From Baffinella frigidus (taxonomy: Eukaryota > Cryptophyceae > Cryptomonadales > Baffinellaceae), in NCBI GenBank assembly GCA_026770585.1, contig MU646697.1:25875-36334 (forward strand): DNA of 10,460 nt, given 5' to 3'. The notes below the pieces were generated by a model. The model searched no databases, was not told the DNA's origin, and saw only the letters and a program-made list of their open reading frames with translations. This document shows, piece by piece, positions 5,712-10,460 of this stretch. Made by a program: the position numbers and the translations under genes. Position 1 is the first letter of the stretch. Every line of letters starts with the position of its first letter.

Positions 5712-5915
5712 TCGAAAGATAACTGAATTAGTTCCCCAGCGAGCTTTTCTCATTTAATTAGGAATTAGCGTTTCTCATTTAATTAATTAGCGTTTCTCAT
5801 TTGACTAATTAGCGTTTCTCATTTAATTAGGACGCCTAATTAAGTTTACTATGCCCTAACTAATTTCTCCTATCCAACCTCCTATTGAAAAGGAACTGAT
5901 TCAGTTATCTTCCGA
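5712..5915. mobile_element. 204-bp TIR element with internal tandem repeat
   Basis: The ends are inverted repeats of 24 bp with two differences, both transitions. The left core is AAGATAACTGAATTAGTTCC (5716-5735) and its counterpart GGAACTGATTCAGTTATCTT is at 5892-5911; the arms extend outward to 5712 and 5915. The interior carries about four units of GCGTTTCTCATTTAATTA with a 22-bp period (5743-5834) and a perfect 9-bp hairpin, TTAATTAGG at 5823-5831 with its complement at 5835-5843. There is no coding capacity. No convincing target duplication is visible. It fits a small non-autonomous DNA element; only one copy is seen here. Confidence 0.65.
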
Positions 5916-6110
5916 GATAAGAACCCTACTACGCGGGAGGGCGTACCGTCTTATCCATTCAACCGCGCACTCCTCGAGTGCGTCCATCTAAAGTCAAAAG
6001 CCAATTCTTTCCACGCAGCATCTCCAAAAGTTAACTATTCGCAGTTTAAATAATAGAAAGCCTCGGGGCGGCAAAAGTTGTTCGTTTAAACCATACACGC
6101 ACCGTAGATT
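5916..6110. other. Spacer without recognised features
   Basis: Includes a short hairpin, GCACTCCTCGAGTGC at 5967-5981 (six-base arms), and otherwise unique-looking sequence. A 64-codon minus-strand frame starts beyond it and has no recognisable domain. Confidence 0.4.
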
Positions 6111-6669
6111 GAAAACCCTAACCGCACCGGAAACTCTAACCTCCAACCCCAACACAGGCACCAGAAAGTCGACAAAGATTTCCCACATAATCGAAACTCT
6201 AAACCAGAAACCCCAAACCCCAAACCCAAACCCTAAACCCCAAACCCTAACCCCTAATCAGGCACGGGGAAGTCGACCACGATTTTCCCCACCATAAACT
6301 GTAAACTGTGAACCCTAACCACACCGTAAAAAGTAAACCCCAAACTCTAACCTCAAAACAGGCACCGAAAAGTCGACAACGATTTTCCACATCATCGACG
6401 CGCGCGTCCCCCAAACCCCAAACCCGAAACCCTAAACCCTAATCCCTCAACCGTAAACCCTAAAAGCACCGTAACCTGCGAAACTTCAACGTTCCAGAAA
6501 CCCTAACCTCCAATCGCTAAACGCAGGCACGGGGAATTTGACGACGATTTCCCACATCATCGCAACCCTTAACCACAAACCACAAACCCTAAACCCAAGC
6601 CCTAACCCCCAAACCCTAACCCCTAATCAGGCACGGGGAAGTCGACGACGATTTTCCACATCATCGACG
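6110..6669 (-). repeat. ~100-bp satellite with AAGTCGAC core, five copies
   Basis: A core of about 40 bp, CAGGCACGGGGAAGTCGACG followed by ACGATTTTCCACATCATCGA, occurs at 6155-6194, 6259-6295, 6359-6400, 6524-6562 and 6628-6669. Start-to-start spacing is 104, 100, 165 and 104 bp. The spacers are C-rich telomere-like units (CCCTAAA, CCCCAAA, CCCTAACC). Thus the unit is a composite of a conserved non-telomeric core and a variable heptamer spacer. Copies 2 and 5 share CCCTAATCAGGCACGGGGAA exactly. Copy 4 has GAATTTGAC instead of GAAGTCGAC. Confidence 0.85.
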
Positions 6670-6672
6670 CCC

Positions 6673-6715
6673 GCATCCTCCCGGAGCTTCGCGAAGCCTC
6701 CTTCAGGTTCTCGAG
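6673..6715 (+). repeat. 43-bp hairpin repeat, copy 1
   Basis: GCATCCTCCCGGAGCTTCGC followed by GAAGCCTCCTTCAGGTTCTC and GAG. The centre, GCTTCGCGAAGC, is a perfect 12-bp palindrome. It directly follows the last AAGTCGAC satellite core and is followed by GAATTTGGGGTT. Further copies are at 6793, 7341, 7456 and 7613. Confidence 0.8.
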
Positions 6716-6792
6716 AATTTGGGGTTCATGGATGACCGTTTACGGTTTAGGTTGGGATAAGTCCTAAACACGAACCACGAAACACTCTAAGC

Positions 6793-6830
6793 GCATCCTT
6801 CCGGAACTGCGTGAAGCCTCCTTCAGGTCT
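6793..6830 (+). repeat. 43-bp hairpin repeat, copy 2 (diverged)
   Basis: GCATCCTTCCGGAACTGCGT followed by GAAGCCTCCTTCAGGT, then homology ends in CTCCCAACCCCC. The central palindrome is degraded here (ACTGCGTGAAG). Confidence 0.7.
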
Positions 6831-7039
6831 CCCAACCCCCAGATCTTGCTCCCATCCAACCACAGGAGTTTCGACCACACACCTTTTCGACACATGTGTA
6901 AGATGGCGTCGTCGGTCGATTATCCCTGAAGTGGCCAGTAGGCGCATACACCCTACGGTAGGGCCCTAGGACCTGCCTAGGGCGAGTTAGGGCGAATATT
7001 CGCCCGTCCGCCACTTAAGATCTTGCTCCAGACTCGCCC
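6831..7039. repeat. Second copy of the twin hairpin, flanked by AGATCTTGCTCC
   Basis: GCCCTAGG at 6963-6970 pairs with 6976-6983 (loop ACCTG), and GGGCGAATATTCGCCC at 6990-7005 is a 16-bp perfect palindrome. Order and spacing match 701-745; the first loop differs by one base (ACCAG there), while its arms are unchanged. The 12-mer AGATCTTGCTCC occurs at 6841-6852 and 7018-7029, bracketing the segment. No gene is recognised between. Confidence 0.7.
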
Positions 7040-7063
7040 CTGCAAGATGGCGCCATCTTGCAG
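7040..7063. repeat. Perfect 24-bp palindrome
   Basis: CTGCAAGATGGC (7040-7051) is followed without a spacer by its exact complement (7052-7063). AAGATGGCG also occurs at 6900, suggesting that the palindrome grew from a local sequence. Confidence 0.9.
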
Positions 7064-7132
7064 AGATCCACTCATAGAATTGATTGTATGGCGCGCGTGT
7101 CCTCATGCCACGTGTGTCCTCTGATCCTCGAA

Positions 7133-7217
7133 GGGGTAGGGGTTAGGGGGTAGGGGGTAGGCTCACGGACGGCTTGGGGTGTAGGGCTTGCCTTACTGGG
7201 TTAGGGGTTAGGGGTGA
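7133..7217 (+). repeat. TTAGGGG/TAGGGGG array
   Basis: GGGG TA GGGG TTA GGGGG TA GGGGG at 7133-7157 has four runs of at least four guanines and strong quadruplex potential. TTAGGGG units resume at 7200-7214 (GGGTTAGGGGTTAGGGGTG). The variant is one G longer and one T shorter than TTTAGGG, and is specific to 7130-7605. Confidence 0.8.
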
Positions 7218-7245
7218 GTCTCAAGTCGACAACTGTCTCTTCGAT

Positions 7246-7338
7246 GGGGCCGCCTGCTCGATATGCCGCGTGCTGCCACACATCAAGGTTTCAGGGGTGA
7301 GAGGTTATGGGTACAGGTTACGAGCACCCGCTGAAAGG
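7246..7338 (-). repeat. Inverted mosaic copy of the 8020-8800 satellite
   Basis: On the opposite strand this matches the satellite found downstream. Positions 7246-7297 match the complement of 8726-8777 at 51 of 52 bases. Positions 7303-7337 match the complement of 8548-8582 at all 35 bases, although that downstream stretch belongs to a different unit. A direct link AAGTCGACAACTGTCTCTTC (7223-7242) joins it to the repeats of 7409-7553. The 76-codon frame across it is not supported as a gene. Confidence 0.8.
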
Positions 7339-7340
7339 AT

Positions 7341-7383
7341 GCATCCTCCCCGAGGTTCACGAAGCTTCCTTCAGGTTCTCGAG
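7341..7383 (+). repeat. 43-bp hairpin repeat, copy 3
   Basis: GCATCCTCCCCGAGGTTCAC followed by GAAGCTTCCTTCAGGTTCTC and GAG; same length as the consensus with five or six changes, mostly within the palindrome. It joins directly to the mosaic satellite copy on the left and to TTAGGGG units on the right. Confidence 0.8.
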
Positions 7384-7384
7384 C

Positions 7385-7445
7385 GGGTGGGGGTTAGGGG
7401 TTAGGGGTTAGGAGTTATCCTCACGGGCAAGTCGACGACTGTCTC
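7385..7445 (+). repeat. TTAGGGG units plus CACGGGCAAGTCGAC module, copy 1
   Basis: GGGTGGGGGTTAGGGGTTAG (7385 onward) passes into TAGGAGTTATCCTCACGGGC and AAGTCGACGACTGTCTC (7409-7445). The same module recurs 108 bp later at 7517-7553 with one C-to-T difference. CACGGGCAAGTCGACGAC also resembles the CACGGGGAAGTCGACGAC core of the 6110-6669 satellite, linking the two families. Confidence 0.75.
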
Positions 7446-7455
7446 TTCGACAAGC

Positions 7456-7498
7456 GCATCCTCCCGGGGCTTCGAGAAGCCTCCTTCAGGTTCTCGAG
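7456..7498 (+). repeat. 43-bp hairpin repeat, copy 4
   Basis: GCATCCTCCCGGGGCTTCGA followed by GAAGCCTCCTTCAGGTTCTC and GAG. Preceded by TTCGACAAGC and followed by TGGGTAGGGGG. Confidence 0.85.
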
Positions 7499-7500
7499 TG

Positions 7501-7605
7501 GGTAGGGGGTAGGGGGTAGGAGTTATTCTCACGGGCAAGTCGACGACTGTCTCAAGAGACAGTCGACTTGCCCGTGAGAATAACTCCTAACCCCTACCCC
7601 CTAAC
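7501..7605. repeat. 105-bp fold-back (inverted duplication)
   Basis: The left arm (7501-7553: TAGGGGG units, TAGGAGTTATTCTCACGGGC, AAGTCGACGACTGTCTC) is followed after AA by its own complement (7556-7605), ending in CTCCTAACCCCTACCCCCTA. The arms are identical over the complex part except that the right arm lacks one GTC triplet; the G-rich ends differ at two positions. In the sister unit GTCTC is followed by TTCGACAAGC; here the inverted copy stands between GTCTC and GACAAGC, so the event can be placed exactly. Confidence 0.9.
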
Positions 7606-7612
7606 GACAAGC

Positions 7613-7655
7613 GCATCCTCCCGGAGCTTCGAGAAGCCTTCTTCAGGTTCTCGAG
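7613..7655 (+). repeat. 43-bp hairpin repeat, copy 5
   Basis: GCATCCTCCCGGAGCTTCGA followed by GAAGCCTTCTTCAGGTTCTC and GAG, then GGGTTTGGGGTTCAGGG. Two differences from copy 4. Confidence 0.85.
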
Positions 7656-7850
7656 GGGTTTGGGGTTCAGGGTTTGCCCATAGGCAAACGGCTTCACAAA
7701 ATCGGTGAGGCTTACAGGCGACGCGCGCATTCGGGGTTTAAGGTTTATGGTTCAAGGTTTAGGGTTTAGGGTTTAGGACGGCTCGTAAGATTTTCGCCCC
7801 CGAGCCCCTGAACACCTACCCCCAAGCCCTAAACCCTAAACCCAAACCAC
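7656..7850. repeat. TTTAGGG arm facing a CCCTAAA arm
   Basis: Short G-rich runs (7656-7675) precede a hairpin, GTTTGCC at 7672-7678 with GGCAAAC at 7683-7689. A TTTAGGG arm follows at 7734-7775 (three exact units near 7757), then about 20 bp including GGACGGCTCGTAAG, and a CCCTAAA arm at 7806-7847. The orientation change over a few tens of bases parallels 1896-2008, but here with near-canonical repeats. Confidence 0.75.
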
Positions 7851-8021
7851 GCCAAGTCATTGGTCGGAATTTCAGATACAAGTCTTGTTTTGAATTTTGT
7901 ACCCGGATCCGAAATTCGGAGTAACAAATCGGACGTGGAGAGGACGAGGAGCTGGCTCTCACGTGGGACCGCACACTCATTCAGTACCAGGAAACGAACC
8001 GTTGCGTCCTGAAATTCTGAC
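7851..8021. other. Spacer without recognised features
   Basis: Unique-looking sequence (GTCATTGGTCGGAATTTCAG, CCGGATCCGAAATTCGGAG) containing the start of a 118-codon plus-strand frame at 7897. The frame has no recognised domain and runs into the satellite below. Confidence 0.4.
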
Positions 8022-8800
8022 GAATGACCTGCTGTGGCATGATGTGCAGGACTCGGCACGCCGAGCAGTCGGGGCCTTTGGACGTGCGCCGCGTGCTCAT
8101 AACCTGTACACTTCAAACCTAAGCGATGAAGCCTATACCCTGAGACGGGGGATGTGTTTGCAGATCGCCAAAACGTATCTTAGGCAGAGCCAGCTCTGGT
8201 TGAGGGTTGCAACCAGAGGCACGCCTGTTTGCGCCCTTATCCCGGAACCCTAACCCCTAAACCCTGAACCCTAACCTGATGTGCTGGACGCGGCACATCG
8301 AGCAGGCGGCCCCTTTGCACGTGCGCCGCATGCTCATAACCTGTACCCCTAACCACTCACCCACGACGCCTACACCCCGAGCGTTGATGCGGGGGAGGAT
8401 GTGTTTGCAGGCAGCCACATGTCCCGAAGACACGGGGTGACCCCAACACCCTCACCCCTCACCCCCTGTCCCTCACCCCTGAACCCTAACCCGAAACTTT
8501 CATCTGTGGTAGGACCCGGCACGTCGAGCAGGCGGGAAGCCTTTGGACTTTCAGCGGGTGCTCGTAACCTGTACCCATAACCACTAACGCATGAAGCCTA
8601 CACTCTGAGCTGAACCCTCACCCCTGAAACCTTGATGTGTGGCAGGACGCGGCACATGGAGCAGGCGGGGCCTTTGGACGTGCGCCGCGTGCTCGTAACC
8701 TGTACCCCTAACCCATAACCTGTCACCCCTGAAACCTTGATGTGTGGCAGAACGCGGCATATCGAGCAGGCGGCCCCTTTGGACGTGCGGCGCGTTCTGG
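8022..8800 (+). repeat. Satellite of GGACGCGGCACATCGAGCAG units, five copies
   Basis: Conserved core: GATGTGTGGCAGGACGCGGC, CATCGAGCAGGCGG, CCTTTGGACGTGCGCCGCGT, GCTCATAACCTGTACCCCTA. The AGGACNCGGC anchor starts at 8048, 8285, 8511, 8644 and 8749, so spacings are 237, 226, 133 and 105 bp. Units are padded by C-rich heptamers (8245-8275, 8441-8495, 8610-8630). The last two units are exactly 105 bp apart, 35 codons, which keeps frames open and produces repeat peptides such as HVQRPRLLHVPRPATH on the minus strand. Other units are out of phase, so a protein is unlikely. Copies 1 and 2 share a second module, GGGGGATGTGTTTGCAG, at about 8147 and 8394. Confidence 0.8.
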
Positions 8801-8808
8801 TCACGTGT

Positions 8809-9042
8809 TCGCGCAACGTCGCCGTCGAGAGCATCGCACAGGTTTCCACGCGACGATATCCTGCACCTCAAATCGACTGCGTCTGTCTATCATTCTTGGT
8901 ACAACGCGGACGGATTCATCCACGCGACAATATCCTGCACCTGAAATCGAGTGCGTCTGTCTATTATTCTTGGTACAACGCGGACGGACTCCGTCCGCGG
9001 ATTAGTGCTCGCGCAACGTCGCCGTCGAAAGCATCGCACAAG
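8809..9042 (+). repeat. Nested repeat: 34-bp ends around a 74-bp tandem pair
   Basis: TCGCGCAACGTCGCCGTCGA continuing to GCATCGCACA occurs at 8809-8842 and again at 9009-9042, an offset of exactly 200 bp. Between them a 74-bp unit (CCACGCGACGATATCCTGCA, then GCGTCTGTCTATCATTCTTG and CAACGCGGACGGA) starts at 8846 and 8920. The second copy ends in a perfect 9-bp hairpin, CGCGGACGG at 8979-8987 with its complement at 8991-8999 and loop ACT. A 74-bp period shifts the reading frame, so the DDILHLKS-like peptide appears in different frames, evidence against coding. Confidence 0.8.
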
Positions 9043-9352
9043 TCTGCTTACCCACGACTCACCACTGTTGGCTTTGGAGCCATTTGCTCAACGGAAAGGC
9101 AGTACGATTCGGGCCGAAAATGCCTTCGTAGCTCATAACCTGTGTGGACCTCCCGAGTGACTCAACAATTCCCGGATGGCATGCGAGACTTTGAGGTGGT
9201 GTTGCACGGACAGAGAAGCTATCACGCCTTCACCTGCGGAGGTTATCAGGTTACGGACCCCGAAGGATCCCATCAGGTTACGATCCTGCCCCATGCCCGA
9301 GAGGGATCCCACCACTCGAGGCCACGCCAGATTCTCGGAATGGGTCGCCAAA
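9043..9352. other. Spacer with a small 27-bp-offset repeat
   Basis: Unique-looking sequence. ATCAGGTTACG occurs at 9245-9255 and 9272-9282, the second after GAAGGATCCC, and GAGGGATCCC recurs at 9301. Several frames are open (a 228-codon minus-strand frame covers it and the next element), but none has a recognisable domain or composition. Confidence 0.45.
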
Positions 9353-9533
9353 CCACACGAGGCTTTCCATGCGAACAGAATAAAAGGACGTTTTAAAAAA
9401 TTGTGGGAAATGATCACGTTTCCTCCTGCTTTTTTCGTCGGAAACGTGATCAATTGCTGGCTTTTGTCGTGTTTCCTGGGCAGTAATCCAATAGTTGACT
9501 TAAGAATCTGTTCGCATGGATAGCCTCGTGTAG
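9353..9533. mobile_element. 181-bp TIR element
   Basis: Ends are 26-bp inverted repeats matching at 24 positions: CCACACGAGGCTTTCCATGC at 9353 (to 9378) and CTGTTCGCATGGATAGCCTC at 9508 (to 9533). Inside, TGATCACGTTTCC (9411-9423) pairs perfectly with 9440-9452, giving a second, inner hairpin. The right interior (9450-9492) matches 4509-4551, and TIR-like segments occur at 3806, 3918, 4057 and 4732, so this is a family with several copies here. In one frame the TIR always reads RGYPCE or a variant. No transposase is present; it would be a non-autonomous element. Confidence 0.7.
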
Positions 9534-9586
9534 AACGTCGATTCCCCGGAAGGGATACGGATAAATTATTTACTTTCGGCATAGTT

Positions 9587-9606
9587 GAACGCCAAAATTG
9601 GCGTTC
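9587..9606. repeat. 9-bp-arm hairpin with AA loop
   Basis: GAACGCCAA (9587-9595) and TTGGCGTTC (9598-9606) are perfect complements separated by two bases. Confidence 0.85.
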
Positions 9607-9622
9607 CCACAGGGATCTTCCC

Positions 9623-9706
9623 CCTCCAGCAGTCTGGCGTGGTATTGTCATTGGAGCCATGGTACGGTCAGTCCTGACCGTACCACCTCCTGCAGCCTGG
9701 CGTGGT
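9623..9706. repeat. Palindrome between 21-bp direct repeats
   Basis: CCTCCAGCAGTCTGGCGTGG (9623-9643) recurs as CCTCCTGCAGCCTGGCGTGG (9686-9706) with two changes. Immediately left of the second copy is a 26-bp palindrome: TGGTACGGTCAG at 9660-9671 and its perfect complement at 9674-9685, with a two-base loop. The minus-strand frame reads a duplicated AGGG-containing peptide here, an effect of the 63-bp offset being a multiple of three. Confidence 0.85.
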
Positions 9707-9882
9707 TGGAGTGGCGCTCCACGGCGAGAGAGCCTATACCGGAAACGGAAAGGTACTGGTTCGATATCGGCGAGGACATGCTTGCCTTGCAACGTCTCCT
9801 GTCTCTGACGCTGACGCATGGAACCGTTTTGGCAGAAACTGGCGGGGCTGTCGAAGCAGGAGACGATGCTCGTGGTGCGATA
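9707..9882. other. Spacer with one long-range inverted repeat
   Basis: CGTCTCCTG at 9793-9801 pairs perfectly with CAGGAGACG at 9857-9865, 55 bp apart. Otherwise unique-looking sequence; frames of 68-98 codons cross it without recognisable domains. Confidence 0.45.
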
Positions 9883-10018
9883 CCCTCAACCTAAACCCTA
9901 AACCCTAAACTAAACCCTAAACCCTAAACCCTAAACCCTGAACCCTAAACCCTAAACTTTAAACCCTAAACCCACATCCCAACCCCTAAACCCTAAAATC
10001 TAAACCCTTAACTCTTCA
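9883..10018 (-). repeat. Interstitial CCCTAAA array
   Basis: Mostly exact CCCTAAA units (9894-9965), with single CCCTGAA, ACTTTAAA and CCCACAT interruptions, ending in CCCTTAACTCTTCAAC. C-rich strand given, same orientation as the 3411-3739 array. Confidence 0.9.
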
Positions 10019-10054
10019 ACACAGGTGGGCAGCGAAGAACGGATCGGAGACACC

Positions 10055-10106
10055 GCCAAGCACCACCTACTCTCAGCGCGTCTCGAACGGTACCCGCCTC
10101 AACCCT
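10055..10106 (+). repeat. 52-bp direct repeat, left copy
   Basis: GCCAAGCACCACCTACTCTC followed by AGCGCGTCTCGAACGG and CGCCTCAACCCT. Matches 10324-10375 at 46 of 52 bases without gaps; the two copies bracket the TIR element copy 2. Confidence 0.85.
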
Positions 10107-10125
10107 ACACTCTGAACCCTACACC

Positions 10126-10294
10126 CCCACACGGTGCGCTACGGACCTTTCATCAAAAGTCAACTTGCCCATGGATGATTGACTTGAAGGATTTTCTGGT
10201 GCAATTTGGTCACGTGACACCCTGAATGCCTCCCCCATCGAAACCTTGGTAGTTAGGCGTGTAGGGTTCAGAGCCCACACGCCCAACGTGTGGG
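10126..10294 (+). mobile_element. MITE-like element, copy 2 (diverged)
   Basis: Shares with 2896-3035 the left end CACACGGTG, CTACGGACCTTTCATCAAAA, then GATTTTC and CAATTTGGTCACG in order. Both copies also read LRTFHQKST in the same plus-strand frame. The right end is replaced by a long hairpin whose inner arm CGTGTGGG (10287-10294) complements the left end CCCACACG (10126-10133). About 75 per cent identity to copy 1 by eye in the left 95 bp. Confidence 0.65.
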
Positions 10295-10309
10295 CTGTGA
10301 ACCCTACAC
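10259..10309. repeat. 51-bp hairpin with telomere-variant arms
   Basis: GTGTAGGGTTCA, one base, then AGCCCACACG (10259-10281) pairs with its complement at 10287-10309. The arms are 23 bp with a single mismatch at the same distance, around a CCCAA loop. The outer arm is a TGTAGGG/CCCTACA variant heptamer and the inner arm is the element's terminal sequence, so the fold-back joins the two. Confidence 0.85.
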
Positions 10310-10323
10310 CTTCGACTCTGAAC

Positions 10324-10375
10324 GCCACGCACCACCTCCTCTCAGCGCGCCTCGAAAGGCACGCGCCTCAACCCT
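10324..10375 (+). repeat. 52-bp direct repeat, right copy
   Basis: GCCACGCACCACCTCCTCTC followed by AGCGCGCCTCGAAAGG and CGCCTCAACCCT; partner of 10055-10106, offset 269 bp. Too long for an ordinary transposon target duplication, so it more likely records a local duplication. Confidence 0.85.
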
Positions 10376-10460
10376 CAACCCCAACCCCCAAACCTTTTCC
10401 CCAAACCCCAAACCCCAAACCCTAAACCCCAAACCCCAAACCCCAAACCCTAAACCCTAA
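10369..10460 (-). repeat. CCCCAAA/CCCTAAA array reaching the window edge
   Basis: CCCTCAA and CCCCAAC words, then CCCCAAA units (from about 10401) and two CCCTAAA units at the edge. The C-rich strand is given at the right end, opposite to a genuine right telomere, so the array continues inward or belongs to a rearranged subtelomere. Confidence 0.85.

Noticed and set aside
6155-6669. Regularly spaced 40-bp repeats resembling a CRISPR array
   Set aside because: Spacers are telomere-like heptamers of unequal length (about 60-125 bp), repeats are imperfect, there are no cas genes, and the telomere repeats indicate a eukaryote.
7897-8253. 118-codon plus-strand frame
   Set aside because: It extends into the 8022-8800 satellite, other units of which are broken or in other frames; no recognisable family. 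This is the least certain rejection.
9133-9819. 228-codon minus-strand open frame, the longest in the window
   Set aside because: It runs through a 181-bp TIR element, a 26-bp palindrome and a 63-bp-offset duplication; the peptide is a translation of these and shows no recognised domain.
10369-10460. A true chromosome end at the right edge
   Set aside because: A right telomere would show TTTAGGG on the given strand; here CCCTAAA is given, and the left edge is likewise reversed.

Overview
No convincing gene is visible in this window. It reads as gene-free, repeat-built eukaryotic DNA of subtelomeric or interstitial-telomeric character. The dominant motif is the plant-type telomere heptamer TTTAGGG/CCCTAAA and many one- or two-base variants of it. 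That heptamer is typical of land plants and many green algae, but other protist lineages (for example some alveolates and cryptophytes) also use it, so I do not name an organism. All long open frames run through tandem repeats, microsatellites or inverted-repeat elements, and none resembles a protein family I recognise. In the feature list, strand '+' on a telomere-like block means the G-rich strand is the given strand; '-' means the C-rich strand is given.

Layout. 1-2420: heptamer-derived blocks that change variant and orientation every 50-300 bp (TTCAGGG, a 27-bp CAGACCCTTCACCCTAAAC minisatellite, CCCTACA facing TGTAGGG, CCCGAAT, CCCTCAA/CCCTGCA), with hairpin clusters at 582-745 and a nested inverted repeat at 1024-1153. 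2420-3400: dispersed direct repeats, a short ATCATGAA minisatellite, a 140-bp element with terminal inverted repeats (TIRs), a CT microsatellite and three perfect 36-bp AT-rich units. 3411-3739: the longest near-canonical CCCTAAA array. 3755-4757: a tandem duplication, one copy of which is interrupted by a GA-rich insertion flanked by a 9-bp direct repeat, followed by sequence sharing a TIR family with the element at 9353-9533. 4780-5460: AT-rich DNA and a 100-bp direct repeat. 5463-5640: CCCTAAA then CCCCAAA then CCCGAAA blocks. 5712-5915: another TIR element.

6110-7660 holds modular repeats: a roughly 100-bp satellite with an AAGTCGAC core, a 43-bp hairpin-bearing repeat in five copies, TTAGGGG arrays, a 24-bp perfect palindrome and a 105-bp fold-back. 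7860-8800 is a second satellite family (unit core about 105 bp) that also has an inverted mosaic copy at 7246-7338. 8809-9042 is a nested repeat; 9353-9533 a TIR element; 9587-9706 short hairpins between direct repeats. 9883-10460 holds two CCCTAAA-type arrays on either side of the second copy of the 140-bp TIR element, which is itself bracketed by a 52-bp direct repeat.

There is no gene network to describe. The coherent story is structural: telomere-like heptamers, small non-autonomous-looking TIR elements and fold-back (inverted-duplication) events have built the region together. Telomere-like tracts at both ends of the window point the wrong way for a chromosome end (G-rich on the left, C-rich on the right), so the window is internal or rearranged rather than a terminus.
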